Source: UBA12068 sp964452415
GTDB lineage: Bacteria; Patescibacteriota; Minisyncoccia; Moranbacterales; GWC2-37-73
Assembly (NCBI GenBank): GCA_964452415.1
Contig: CAYVME010000001.1
Location: forward strand, 1 to 64,000
Reading direction: 5' to 3'
Length of the DNA: 64,000 bases
A program made the translations under genes and the position numbers. The notes under the pieces were generated by a model. The model was given only the letters and a program-made list of their open reading frames with translations, had not been told where the DNA came from and searched no databases. This document shows, one piece after another, positions 24,686 to 33,907 of this stretch. Within the stretch, counting starts at the first letter, position 1. Each line of letters begins with the position of its first letter.

Positions 24686-27619
24686 TTAGAATTTTTTAAT
24701 CACAATATCCACAATGCGATTAAGATATTTTGAAAAATCAGACACTGAAATTTTTTCCCTGTATTCACTCAAAACAATTTTTTGAACTTCCTTTTTAACT
24801 TCCTTGAGAATTTCTTCCCTGCGAGTGGTGCTCTGCCAATTAAAACCATAAAGAGAGGTTACTGCTTCAATTTTTGATGTCAGATCAATAACGAACTCTT
24901 TCAAATTTTCATCGTTGCCGGTAACAAATTCCTGAGAAATAACAAACACGCCATATTCTCTTAAATTATATCCCAACTCGCCAGCCTCTGAGTTTTTTGC
25001 TTTTATCTCTTTGAGAAGTTCATAATATTTCTTGATTCTTTCTGCAAGTTCAATTTGGCTTTTTTCAAATTCACTCCTGATGGCTGCCAGTCTTTCGCTG
25101 AATTTTTGAAAAATTGGATTAAGATCCAGATTTATTGAAATTTCTCTTTTTAATAATTTTTCCAAAGCGCGCGCTTTTTCTTCATCACTGGAAAAATATT
25201 GATTATCCAAAGTCGCCAAATCATGAATGGTCAACTCTCGGAAATTTTTCGTGATTCCTTCGTAGTCAATTTTTTCCTGGATAAGTTTTTTTACCTTTTC
25301 TCCATATTCAGCCAGCACACTCATGTCATCATCTTGGGATTTGAACTCCTTGGAAAATGCCAAATAGAAACTCGTGATCCATTCAAATTTTCTCAAATAT
25401 TGTTTCAAAAAAGGATCCGGAGAAAGAATTTCAAACAACAATTTCAAGCGTCCATATTTTTCTGAAAATTTCTGTTGCAATTCCTCCTTGCCAGCAAAAA
25501 TTCCAAGACACTTTCTCAAATTGATTATTGTCGGATCCTCAATATTCACGCCATTAAAAATTTGCATGATATCATTTAGCAAGGATGTGAATTCTTTTTT
25601 CACTTTTTCAATATCAATCATGGCGCTCTCCACCACGCTCTCATCGAAATTCAAGGCTTCATAAAGATTTCTGGTAACTCCATAATAATCAATAATTTTT
25701 CCACAACCTTTGTTTTGATAAACCCTGTTTGTTCTGGCAATTGCCTGCAAAAGATTGTGATCACGAAGTGGCTTGTCCAGGTACATCACCTGTTCCAATG
25801 GAGCGTCAAAGCCAGTTAGGAGCATGTCACACACAATCAAAAATTTTAATGGATCATTTGGATCCTTGAAACGAGCAATAATATTTTCGCGCTCTGCTTT
25901 GTTGGTGTTGTATTTTTTCAAATCATCCGCGTCGCTGTTTGGATCACCGGGAGAAAAAACAACTTCAGACCATTCGGATGGCACAAGTTTGTCAAAAAAT
26001 TCTTTATACTTTGCAGCTGCCATGCGATCATAGCAAACAACTTGTGCCTTGAATCCATTTGGCTCAACATACAACCTGTAATGTTCAATAATGTCTTGAG
26101 CCACTGCTTCCATGCGACTATCAAGCTTAATTAAAGCTTCTTTTTTACCATATTTTTTGATCAATTTATTTTTTTCTTCTTCTGTCAGCCCAACCGTTAA
26201 AGCGTCGAATTGAGCCTCAATTGCGGTCTCATCAATGAAAAACTTAGACAAACGAGCTTCATAGGTTACTGGCAGTGTCGCACCGTCATCGATTGCTTGC
26301 TTGATGGAATAGTAATCAAGATATCGTTCGCCGTCTTGTCCGAAATTTCTGTGAGTGTTGGTAGGATTTTTATCAATCGGTGTTCCCGTGAAGCCAAAGA
26401 AGAAGGCGTTTTTCATGGCACTTCTCAAATTTATTGCGGAAACACCTTCATTATCGCGGTGAGCTTCATCAGAAAGCACGATCACATTTTCATCCAGGTT
26501 TTCGATTGCACTGCCCAATTCGGAAAACTTTTGGATTGTAGAAATGTAAATTCCACGCTCGGATGATTTTATTTTCTTTTCAAGCTCTCTTCGCGATGTG
26601 ATTCGCTCAACATTTTTTCCTCCGCAATTTATGAAAGTGTTATAAATCTGATCATCCAAATCAATGCGATCAACCAAGATGAAGATTTTTGGATTGTTCA
26701 ATGTTTTTTCAAAGCGCAATTTCCAAGCAGTGAAAAACATTGTCAAACTTTTGCCGCTTCCTTGTGTGTGCCAGATCAACCCCCTTTTTTCTTCTCCTTT
26801 TTTCACACGCTCAAGAATTTTGTTGGTCGCGCGCATTTGCTGATAGCGACAAATTTTCTTTATTGTTCTCACGATGCCATCAGAATCTTTTTCATTTTCA
26901 AACAAGATGAAATTCTCAATCACATCTAGAATATTCTTCTTGCTCAGAAGTGCGGTCAATGTCATTTCCAACTCTCCGCCAAGTTCTTTTTCCAATTCCT
27001 CATCTCGCCATTGCAAGAAATATTGCTTCGATGCATAAGTTGCACCATACATGGTCTTGAGTCCATCAGTCACGATATTGAAACAGTTTGGCAAAAACAG
27101 TCGCTGAGCATTTTTTTCATATCGCTTGATCTGGCCGATCGCATTTTCATAGCTCACACTGCTTGAAGCTGTTGGGCTTTTGGCCTCAATGTCCACCACA
27201 GGAACTCCATTGAGAAAAATCAGCACATCAGGACGAATGTTTTCGGAGCTGCCTTCAAAATAGAATTGGTTCGTGACGACAAATTGATTGTTTTCAAAGT
27301 TATCAAAATCAACAATCAAATAGTCTTGCATTTTTCCTGTTTCAGGATCTTTCAGATTCACACCATCGCGAAGAACATTCAAAAATCCCTCATTGGTATC
27401 AACCTTTTTAATTTCACGAATGATATTTTGAACTTGCATGTCATCATCAAACTTGTTGATTTTTTTGATCGCCTCAGCCAAAAGTGGCACAATCAAAAAT
27501 TCACTCTCAAATTCCCGCAGCTTTGAAAATTCTTCTGGCTTAATATATTTATATCCAAGTTTTTCTTGGATGAATTTAATGATGTGATTTTCAACCGTGT
27601 ACTGTTCGTTAAATTTCAT
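24686..27619 (-). CDS. hsdR: Type I restriction enzyme R subunit
   Basis: A 977-residue motor/nuclease subunit. The N-terminal PD-(D/E)xK nuclease has IRPDVLIFLNGVPVVDIEAK. The SF2 translocase has Walker A WHTQGSGKSLTMFFTAW, DEAHR in VIVLSDEAHRDN, motif III GFTGTPID, and motif VI QAIARTNRVYQNKGCGK. A C-terminal helical domain follows. No break is evident, so the enzyme should be able to translocate and cut. It is downstream of hsdS in the same operon and followed by the YgjP gene. Confidence 0.95.
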   Translation of the reverse strand: MKFNEQYTVENHIIKFIQEKLGYKYIKPEEFSKLREFESEFLIVPLLAEAIKKINKFDDDMQVQNIIREIKKVDTNEGFLNVLRDGVNLKDPETGKMQDYLIVDFDNFENNQFVVTNQFYFEGSSENIRPDVLIFLNGVPVVDIEAKSPTASSSVSYENAIGQIKRYEKNAQRLFLPNCFNIVTDGLKTMYGATYASKQYFLQWRDEELEKELGGELEMTLTALLSKKNILDVIENFILFENEKDSDGIVRTIKKICRYQQMRATNKILERVKKGEEKRGLIWHTQGSGKSLTMFFTAWKLRFEKTLNNPKIFILVDRIDLDDQIYNTFINCGGKNVERITSRRELEKKIKSSERGIYISTIQKFSELGSAIENLDENVIVLSDEAHRDNEGVSAINLRSAMKNAFFFGFTGTPIDKNPTNTHRNFGQDGERYLDYYSIKQAIDDGATLPVTYEARLSKFFIDETAIEAQFDALTVGLTEEEKNKLIKKYGKKEALIKLDSRMEAVAQDIIEHYRLYVEPNGFKAQVVCYDRMAAAKYKEFFDKLVPSEWSEVVFSPGDPNSDADDLKKYNTNKAERENIIARFKDPNDPLKFLIVCDMLLTGFDAPLEQVMYLDKPLRDHNLLQAIARTNRVYQNKGCGKIIDYYGVTRNLYEALNFDESVVESAMIDIEKVKKEFTSLLNDIMQIFNGVNIEDPTIINLRKCLGIFAGKEELQQKFSEKYGRLKLLFEILSPDPFLKQYLRKFEWITSFYLAFSKEFKSQDDDMSVLAEYGEKVKKLIQEKIDYEGITKNFRELTIHDLATLDNQYFSSDEEKARALEKLLKREISINLDLNPIFQKFSERLAAIRSEFEKSQIELAERIKKYYELLKEIKAKNSEAGELGYNLREYGVFVISQEFVTGNDENLKEFVIDLTSKIEAVTSLYGFNWQSTTRREEILKEVKKEVQKIVLSEYREKISVSDFSKYLNRIVDIVIKKF

Positions 27620-27634
27620 AATGATTTCTTTAAT

Positions 27635-28228
27635 TTAATTTTGTTCCAAATCTTCACCCACTGTTTTAAGAATATCAGATACCTTCCTTGCGAAAATATC
27701 TATTTTTTTACTAAATTCTGTGATACTCGCTGCTATTTCACCTTTATCATGATCACTTATTGTTATTGGAAAACATCTCATTCCCTCAAATTCAAGTGGT
27801 TGCGTATATTGTCCCTTAGTTAAGGGGAAAAACTTATTACTTATATTAATAAAACTTTTTGCTATATCGTTATAATCCCCCTCTAAGCTAGGAAACCACA
27901 CAATGGTTTCGTTAAATAAGTTTTGTTGATGACTCCCATATTTTTCTTTATTAGTTTTAGGATCAAATTCTGTTAAATCATACAAACCATTATTTAAAGA
28001 TATTTGTATATTCCCAACAATCATTTTATACGATTCGAGAGAATTAAAAATTAATCTTGTTGATTTCTGCAACTCTAAATATTTCTCTTTCTTATATAAA
28101 AATTTGCGCTCCTTATCAAACCTCCTTGAGGTAAATACTTCACTGACGACCAAGGTTGCAATACTAGACACTAATGATAGCAATACTCCTAAAATTATTT
28201 GGGCATTCTGTATAAAAAATCCTTCCAT
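27635..28228 (-). CDS. Hypothetical single-pass membrane protein in restriction operon
   Basis: A 197-residue protein with one N-terminal membrane helix (IILGVLLSLVSSIATLVVSE), then a basic coiled stretch (FTSRRFDKERKFLYKKEKYL) and a mostly helical soluble part. No catalytic motif. It starts 4 bp after hsdS and ends 15 bp before hsdR, so it is embedded in the restriction operon. The family is not recognised; a defence accessory role is inference from position. Confidence 0.55.
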   Translation of the reverse strand: MEGFFIQNAQIILGVLLSLVSSIATLVVSEVFTSRRFDKERKFLYKKEKYLELQKSTRLIFNSLESYKMIVGNIQISLNNGLYDLTEFDPKTNKEKYGSHQQNLFNETIVWFPSLEGDYNDIAKSFINISNKFFPLTKGQYTQPLEFEGMRCFPITISDHDKGEIAASITEFSKKIDIFARKVSDILKTVGEDLEQN

Positions 28229-28232
28229 AAGT

Positions 28233-29492
28233 TTAGCTACTTACTCTCACTTTCCCACTCAAGAGATCTCGCATAAGACCTTTTTTGAGTTCAGTGAGTT
28301 TTTCTTTTATTTGCTTATTTATTGAAATTTTTTCATCAATATTCGAAAGAATTTCTGCAATCTTGATTTGTTCTGCGACAGAAGGCATAGCAAAAATAAA
28401 TCTTCCAATTTTTTGAGGAGATGTATGCCTAACTGTAGTGCCTGCTGCAGTAGAAAGAATCATGTCCCTATAATCGCTAGCTCTTAACCTCCAATATAAA
28501 AACTCCTTATAAATTTGCTCATTCAAAAAAGACACTTTCCCCAATCGTTGATTATGCAAGAAAGTATTTTCTGGACTGTTTGGCGCCAAGGCAGGATATC
28601 CAAGAGTATCTCCAGCTTTACTTAAATCAGTCATCGTTAATAACATTTGTCCAGCATCCAGAATGTATTCTCGTGGCAATTCACCTTTGCCTCCTAAATA
28701 ATATTTGAATTTACTGTCATTGAAACCGCCACCAATTTTGAAATTTCCAGGTGTTAATAATATGTATGATGTTTTTACATCAGTAAAATAAACTCCCTTA
28801 AATGCATAACCGTGTTTTATTTGGATAATATTAGACAACCCTACAATATCCCACTCATACGGAATCATCCCTAGTTTAGTTTTTTTGAATTTCGTGTGTC
28901 CAATGCCTTTTGTGAAAAGTTCTTGCATTAATCCTTTTTTCAATTCTTCTGTCTTTTTGATCACCTCATCAACTCTTTCAATTTCAGCATCTGCACCACC
29001 CAAAATCCCAGCAATTTTATTTTGTTCTTCAAGTGATTTTGGTTTTACTGTTTTTATTTTTCTTAGACTATCGGAATTAATAGCTGTAAATGTCGATCCT
29101 TGAGATAATTTATTAAATTCATCTTTTAGATTTTGCAAACAATAATATAAGAACTCTTGCGAATTTCCCTTTTTAATATTAAAACTTGCCAATCCTCTCC
29201 CAATACATGCCTTAGTATTATTCAAAAATACATCCCCAACTGGCGCTCGCACTGAAAACAAAATGCTACCATTTTCTGAAATTTTTGTTGGCGCAGTAGT
29301 CCATTGTCTAACTCTCGGATATTTATTTCCTTTTATAAAGTCTGCATTTCCTTGAAGAAATGGCAGACCTTCGCCATTCTGATTATAACTCGCTGAAGAA
29401 GGAGACTGACCCATAATCAAATCAGCGAAATCTTGCAATTCCACTTCCTCCCATCCCTCTGGAATATTTTTTTGTAATTTATTATTTTTCAT
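28233..29492 (-). CDS. hsdS: Type I restriction enzyme S subunit
   Basis: A 419-residue specificity subunit with two target-recognition domains. TRD1 is at 12-190 (VELQDFADLIMGQSPSSASY), followed by the coiled KTEELKKGLMQELFTKGIGH. TRD2 begins KLGMIPYEWDIVGLSNIIQI and is followed by LTELKKGLMRDLLSGKVRV. This gives the usual two-half architecture for a split recognition site. Its 5' end resembles that of the preceding DUF4160-like gene. Confidence 0.93.
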   Translation of the reverse strand: MKNNKLQKNIPEGWEEVELQDFADLIMGQSPSSASYNQNGEGLPFLQGNADFIKGNKYPRVRQWTTAPTKISENGSILFSVRAPVGDVFLNNTKACIGRGLASFNIKKGNSQEFLYYCLQNLKDEFNKLSQGSTFTAINSDSLRKIKTVKPKSLEEQNKIAGILGGADAEIERVDEVIKKTEELKKGLMQELFTKGIGHTKFKKTKLGMIPYEWDIVGLSNIIQIKHGYAFKGVYFTDVKTSYILLTPGNFKIGGGFNDSKFKYYLGGKGELPREYILDAGQMLLTMTDLSKAGDTLGYPALAPNSPENTFLHNQRLGKVSFLNEQIYKEFLYWRLRASDYRDMILSTAAGTTVRHTSPQKIGRFIFAMPSVAEQIKIAEILSNIDEKISINKQIKEKLTELKKGLMRDLLSGKVRVSS

Positions 29493-29503
29493 TATTAAAA
29501 ATT

Positions 29504-29875
29504 CTAATTTAGTAAGGGGTTTAATTCAAAAAATTTATTTTTTATTTTCGATAAGTCATTAATCTTCATTTCAAAATATTTCTTAATATATGCATCGTAT
29601 TTATGATTTTTAATAGTAGAAATATTTTCCAAACTTTCAATGCTAAACTTTTGATCAATATTTCGTTGATTTGAAATGATGTGAAAATGTGGTGGATTAT
29701 GATCTCCGGAGCGAACAAAGACCATTAAATTTTTGCTAATACCAGTTTTTACAAATCCCTTAGTTATCATCTCACCCATTTCTATCTGAAAGCATCTGTC
29801 CATTCCCAAGGATATGTCCTCGAATTCAAAAATTTCTTCTTCTGAATTATTTTTTTGTAATTTATTGATTTCCAT
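29504..29875 (-). CDS. DUF4160-like protein
   Basis: A 123-residue protein. The central MVFVRSGDHNPPHFHIISNQ resembles the DUF4160 motif (HxPPHxHV), whose members are often encoded with toxin-antitoxin or defence genes. The tail ENISTIKNHKYDAYIKKYFE is lysine-rich and may be a DUF2442-like arm. It starts MEINKLQKNNSEE, close to the hsdS start MKNNKLQKNIPEG, and the DNA is also alike. It lies 11 bp before hsdS. Confidence 0.6.
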   Translation of the reverse strand: MEINKLQKNNSEEEIFEFEDISLGMDRCFQIEMGEMITKGFVKTGISKNLMVFVRSGDHNPPHFHIISNQRNIDQKFSIESLENISTIKNHKYDAYIKKYFEMKINDLSKIKNKFFELNPLLN

Positions 29876-29880
29876 AAAAT

Positions 29881-30567
29881 TTAATTGTGGACTCTTGTAA
29901 TTTCAAATTCTTCCAAATTTTCTCTGAGAGACAATGCATGATTTATATAAAAGTCATGATTGCCAATGAAGTCTGCCCACTTAACAGGATGCACATACGA
30001 ATGATCTTCTCCATAATGATGATGTCCACCACATGAATCACATTTTTTCTGATTTTTATTTTTTCTATTAAACATATTTTTATTCAAAATCGAAAAATAT
30101 GTATGTGTTTGCCAATTTGTTACGCAATTTTTATGCGCAACAGCATATTCATAGCTGCCACTCATATCCGGCAAAACAACAGCAAGCATCGCGTTTGTCC
30201 TACTAATCCTGTCACCCCTCGTTTTATTGCGCAAAGAATATACGACCTCCCTAGGAATCCATTGTTCTTTCTCTAATTTTAATCTATCCCGCATATTTGG
30301 AGAAATTAAAACTATTGTGACAGAGCTATCAAAAATTTTCTGTTTCAACTTTGAGTCTATTGTATCATCTGACAAATCATCCATAGCCTCATCGCCCAGC
30401 TCTCCCTTGTATATATGATTGCTGCCAACAACATCAATTATTTTGTCCACATAATGCCTGGGCGTATGAAGATATCCAGTATCTGCTGACGGAGTGTATT
30501 CACTCAAAGGAAAAACATTTGAATCTTTATACTTATAACTTACAAAAATTTTTCTTGAAGTATCCAT
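29881..30567 (-). CDS. TIR-like (MTH538/ThsB-type) domain protein
   Basis: A 228-residue protein. The N terminus RKIFVSYKYKDSNVFPL, then DDTIDSKLKQKIFDSSVTIV and LISPNMRDRLKLEKEQWIP match the TIR-like MTH538 (DUF1863) fold, also used by ThsB of Thoeris systems. The C-terminal part has CDSCGGHHHYGEDH, a possible zinc site. It follows the membrane-protein gene at 30570 by 2 bp. This is a probable sensor/enzyme in a two-gene defence module; enzymatic activity cannot be claimed. Confidence 0.7.
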   Translation of the reverse strand: MDTSRKIFVSYKYKDSNVFPLSEYTPSADTGYLHTPRHYVDKIIDVVGSNHIYKGELGDEAMDDLSDDTIDSKLKQKIFDSSVTIVLISPNMRDRLKLEKEQWIPREVVYSLRNKTRGDRISRTNAMLAVVLPDMSGSYEYAVAHKNCVTNWQTHTYFSILNKNMFNRKNKNQKKCDSCGGHHHYGEDHSYVHPVKWADFIGNHDFYINHALSLRENLEEFEITRVHN

Positions 30568-30569
30568 GA

Positions 30570-30974
30570 TTAAAATATGCTAATTAGAAATATTATTATC
30601 AATGTCGGGATATAAAAATATGCCAATGTATTAGAAAACATACAATAGCAAATCGATGTTTTTCGTAGACTATTAAACTCGTCCGTATTCATTGAAAAAT
30701 CAATATCATCTTCTTTTAACTTTCTAACTTTATCATATAAGCATCTGTAACTGCGCTCCAAAGACAAAAAGTAAGCGTCATGAATCCAAAATATCAAAAC
30801 AACGAGCACCAATATTACCTGCAACTCATTGCGGCCAACTTCCAAGAATGCAACCGAGAGACCAACTACAAGTGTAATCATCCAGCCGCGCAATGTGAAT
30901 AAATTACCACTCATTCTGGTGATCACTCCCTGAATTAATTCAAGGTGCTTTAATCTTTTTTCATTTTCACTCAT
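30570..30974 (-). CDS. Small multi-pass membrane protein paired with TIR-like gene
   Basis: A 134-residue protein. It begins with a helical segment (EKRLKHLELIQGVITRMSG) then a hairpin of two membrane helices (GWMITLVVGLSVAFLEV, LQVILVLVVLIFWIHDAYF), followed by LSLERSYRCLYDKVRKLKED and a final pair around NTLAYFYIPTLIIIFLIS. The arrangement resembles small SLATT/4TM-type effectors encoded with nucleotide-signalling enzymes. It is 2 bp before the TIR-like gene. Function inferred only from architecture and context. Confidence 0.6.
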   Translation of the reverse strand: MSENEKRLKHLELIQGVITRMSGNLFTLRGWMITLVVGLSVAFLEVGRNELQVILVLVVLIFWIHDAYFLSLERSYRCLYDKVRKLKEDDIDFSMNTDEFNSLRKTSICYCMFSNTLAYFYIPTLIIIFLISIF

Positions 30975-31072
30975 AAATTTTTAGTTATTACTTGCTATTT
31001 TTTAGCCTTAATCTTTTTCACGCTTTTCTTTCTTAATTTAAACTTGTGCATTTTTTGCACTAGTTGATTTTT

Positions 31073-31972
31073 TTATGATAATAATTTTTGAATATCTTCC
31101 TGACTAAATTCCTTTCTATAATCAATCAACTTTGGATGTTTGATTTTTCTGAGCTCTTCATCATATGTTGCCATGATATTTCTTGCTCTTTTTTGATAGA
31201 CCAACCAATTTCTTTGAGATGAAAATTCTTCAAATATTTTTTCAAACTCCCTCTGTGTCAACATTCTGCCCAATTTTTTGAATTCTTTTTCAACTTCCCC
31301 TGCCAAGCCAGTTTCAAATGCTCCAATAATCAAAACGATCTCCTCATACATTGAATTTCTGGTCAAATCTTTTTTGACAAGATTCAAAAGCTTTCGATAT
31401 TCTTTGGCTCTTTCCAGGAACAAAAAATTATACAACATGTCGGTGTATGTTCCATAAATTTTTACGGCTACGAAATCTTTTATGCAATCAGTAAAATCTC
31501 TGCGGTATTCCTTTGTTTCTTCTCTGGTTTCAAAAAATTGACTAGCAAGTTGATTGATGAATTTCGGATCCATGGTTGCGATCTGCATGACCTTTTTGAA
31601 ATCACTTTCAACTCTGATGAAATATTTTCTGACTTTTTTACCTATCTCACTATTTTCAATCATCGCAAGCTCCTTGGCCATGTCCACGGAAATAATATAG
31701 TCTTTAGCAACAACTTTTCCGGTTTTTGGGTCTTTAGCTTTTGCTTTATTTGAGGCAATTTTTCCATCCCCCGATTTGGTGATGGATGCAGGAATGGATG
31801 TAAAATAATCCAAATTTTCCACAAAATCATACTTCTTAATTCTGTCTTTTATCCATGTAGAAAAGTCCCTACCAACATTCAACCATGAGTGCAACTCCCT
31901 GGCATTTACAAATCGCTTCTTATCCCCATTGAAATCTTTTTGGATTACTTTTATATTTATAAGTTCATTCAT
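31073..31972 (-). CDS. Phage-type AntA/AntB antirepressor-domain protein
   Basis: A 299-residue protein. The N-terminal ~115 residues match the AntA/AntB domain: VNARELHSWLNVGRDFSTWI, KDRIKKYDFVENLDYFT, KDYIISVDMAKELAMIENSE, KKVRKYFIRVESDF. The C-terminal half (FETREETKEYRRDF to the end) is helical and not recognised. In phages this domain derails repressors. Placed between hsdM (13 bp) and the membrane/TIR pair, it points to a phage source or a regulator of the island. Confidence 0.8.
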   Translation of the reverse strand: MNELINIKVIQKDFNGDKKRFVNARELHSWLNVGRDFSTWIKDRIKKYDFVENLDYFTSIPASITKSGDGKIASNKAKAKDPKTGKVVAKDYIISVDMAKELAMIENSEIGKKVRKYFIRVESDFKKVMQIATMDPKFINQLASQFFETREETKEYRRDFTDCIKDFVAVKIYGTYTDMLYNFLFLERAKEYRKLLNLVKKDLTRNSMYEEIVLIIGAFETGLAGEVEKEFKKLGRMLTQREFEKIFEEFSSQRNWLVYQKRARNIMATYDEELRKIKHPKLIDYRKEFSQEDIQKLLS

Positions 31973-31985
31973 ATTTTTATTTTAG

Positions 31986-33668
31986 TTAGTATTTCAACTC
32001 CTTCAAAAATCCCTCCACTTTTTTGTCAGCTTCCATTCGTTGTTTTTCCAATTCTTTCAGTTCAGTGTAAACTTTTTTCACATCGATTTGAATCTCTTCT
32101 TCACTTGAATCAATGTATCTGCGCACATTCAAGCTGTAGTCATTTTCTGCAATCTCAGTCTCATCAACCACGCGAGCATATTTTTCAACATCTTGATATG
32201 TGTCATATGAGCTGACAATTTTTTCAATGTCTTGGTTTCTGAGTGTGTTTTGATTTTTTCCTTCTTGAAATTCTTTTTCAGCATCAATAATGAGAATTTT
32301 GCCTTTCCTTTCTTTTGGCTTATTTTTGTTAAATATAATTACAGCCACTGGGATGCCAGTGCCATAAAAAAGTTTTGCTGGCATCGCAATCACTGCCTCA
32401 ATCAAATCATTTTTGATGATCTGCTCCCTGAGTCGTCCTTCTGCACCACCACGAAACAACACACCGTGCGGAAGCACAATGCCAGCCCTTCCATTTGGCG
32501 CAATTGATTTGAGCATGTGCAAGACAAATGCGAAATCAGCATTTTTTTCAGGTGGCATCTCATAACCTTCAATTCTGCCATATCTATCACCTCTAAAAGT
32601 TTCGTATTCGTAATCTTTAATCGAGTAGGGCGGATTCGAAACCGCGATTGAAAACTGTTGAAGCCCGCCAAGCTCATTCAAAAATTGCGGATTGGCAATT
32701 GTGTCGCCTCTTCTGATGTCAGCACTGTCAAGCCCATGAAGGAACATATTGATTTTGCAAATCGCATAGGTTCCAATGTTTAATTCTTGTCCATATAAAT
32801 AGAGCGACTGCGCAATTTTTTCTCCAGCTTTTTCTTTGAGATAATGATACGCCTCCAAAAGAAAACCTCCTGAGCCCACGCACATGTCATATATGTGGTC
32901 TTTTTGGTGAGGTTTCAATATTTGAATGATGACACGCTCGACCTCGCGAGGACTGTAGAACTCGCCACCCTTTTTACCTGCATCAGCAGCAAACATTTTT
33001 ATAATATATTCATAAGCATCACCCAGAAGATCAGAACTGATGTATGAGTTGTTGAAATTGTATTGTGAAAAGTGATTAATTAGTCGCTGCAATGTTTCAT
33101 TTGAAAATTTGTCCTTGTTTGCAAAATCAAGGTCATCAAAAATTTTGTCCAGTTTTGGACTGTTTGCATTGCTAAGTTTGTCAAAAATTCCATTGAGACT
33201 TTGGCCAATGTTTTCAGCTTGCTCTTCAATGATTTTCCAGCGACAATCTTTTGGAACCTGAAATTTGTGATTATAGTCAGCCCGAGCAATTGCATCATCG
33301 CCAAACTCTTTCAAAAGTTTTTCATATTCTTCATCCCAAACATCACTGATGCGCTTGAAGAACAAAAGTCCAAATATGTATTTTTTGTAATCACCACTGT
33401 CGATTTTTCCGCGCAGAATGTCCGCACTTTTCCAAAGAAATTTTTCCAACTGCGAGAGTGTCAATTTGTTTCCCAATTGAGCTTTTATGATTTCAACATG
33501 CTTTTCAGTGTATCTCCTGTCTTTTCTGTCACCAACCCGAAGAGGAACGATGATTCCATTTTTTTCCCAATTGCGCAAAGTGTCCTGATGGATATTGAAT
33601 TCCTCGGAAATTTCTTTTATTGTATAATTCTTTTTTTCCTTTTTTGAGGCTGTTGACAAGTTTTTCAT
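31986..33668 (-). CDS. hsdM: Type I modification methyltransferase with N-terminal MerR-like HTH
   Basis: N6-adenine methyltransferase subunit of 560 residues. The methylase core has YIFGLLFFKRISDVWDEEYE, the SAM motif I DMCVGSGGFLLEAYHYL and catalytic motif IV AVSNPPYSIKDYEYE. It differs from common HsdM in its first ~75 residues: YTIKEISEEFNIHQDTLRNW then GIIVPLRVGDRKDRRYTEKH, a MerR-type winged helix. This adds a DNA-binding head and may autoregulate the operon. It is the first gene of the restriction operon. Confidence 0.92.
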   Translation of the reverse strand: MKNLSTASKKEKKNYTIKEISEEFNIHQDTLRNWEKNGIIVPLRVGDRKDRRYTEKHVEIIKAQLGNKLTLSQLEKFLWKSADILRGKIDSGDYKKYIFGLLFFKRISDVWDEEYEKLLKEFGDDAIARADYNHKFQVPKDCRWKIIEEQAENIGQSLNGIFDKLSNANSPKLDKIFDDLDFANKDKFSNETLQRLINHFSQYNFNNSYISSDLLGDAYEYIIKMFAADAGKKGGEFYSPREVERVIIQILKPHQKDHIYDMCVGSGGFLLEAYHYLKEKAGEKIAQSLYLYGQELNIGTYAICKINMFLHGLDSADIRRGDTIANPQFLNELGGLQQFSIAVSNPPYSIKDYEYETFRGDRYGRIEGYEMPPEKNADFAFVLHMLKSIAPNGRAGIVLPHGVLFRGGAEGRLREQIIKNDLIEAVIAMPAKLFYGTGIPVAVIIFNKNKPKERKGKILIIDAEKEFQEGKNQNTLRNQDIEKIVSSYDTYQDVEKYARVVDETEIAENDYSLNVRRYIDSSEEEIQIDVKKVYTELKELEKQRMEADKKVEGFLKELKY

Positions 33669-33850
33669 GTTTTTGATAACTTTAATATTTTCCTTTTACT
33701 AAAGTATATATCAAGCTTTTAAAATTGTCAAGCCTTCATAGGTTATCATATAAAGTCAAGCACATAACTTCTTGATTTATGGCTTAATATGGCCAAGATA
33801 TCAAATTTTACATCTCAAGTTATTGAGTATTTTGTAAGCAGGATAATACT

Positions 33851-33886
33851 TGAAATGTAACTAACTACGCAATTAGTTACATTTCA
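33851..33886. repeat. Perfect inverted repeat upstream of hsdM
   Basis: TGAAATGTAACTAA (33851-33864) and TTAGTTACATTTCA (33873-33886) form a 14-bp perfect inverted repeat with an 8-base spacer. It lies between the radC stop and the hsdM start, so it could be the operator for the hsdM HTH or a radC transcript end. There is no T run. Confidence 0.65.
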
Positions 33887-33907
33887 CACAGCCAAAGTGA
33901 ACTAATT

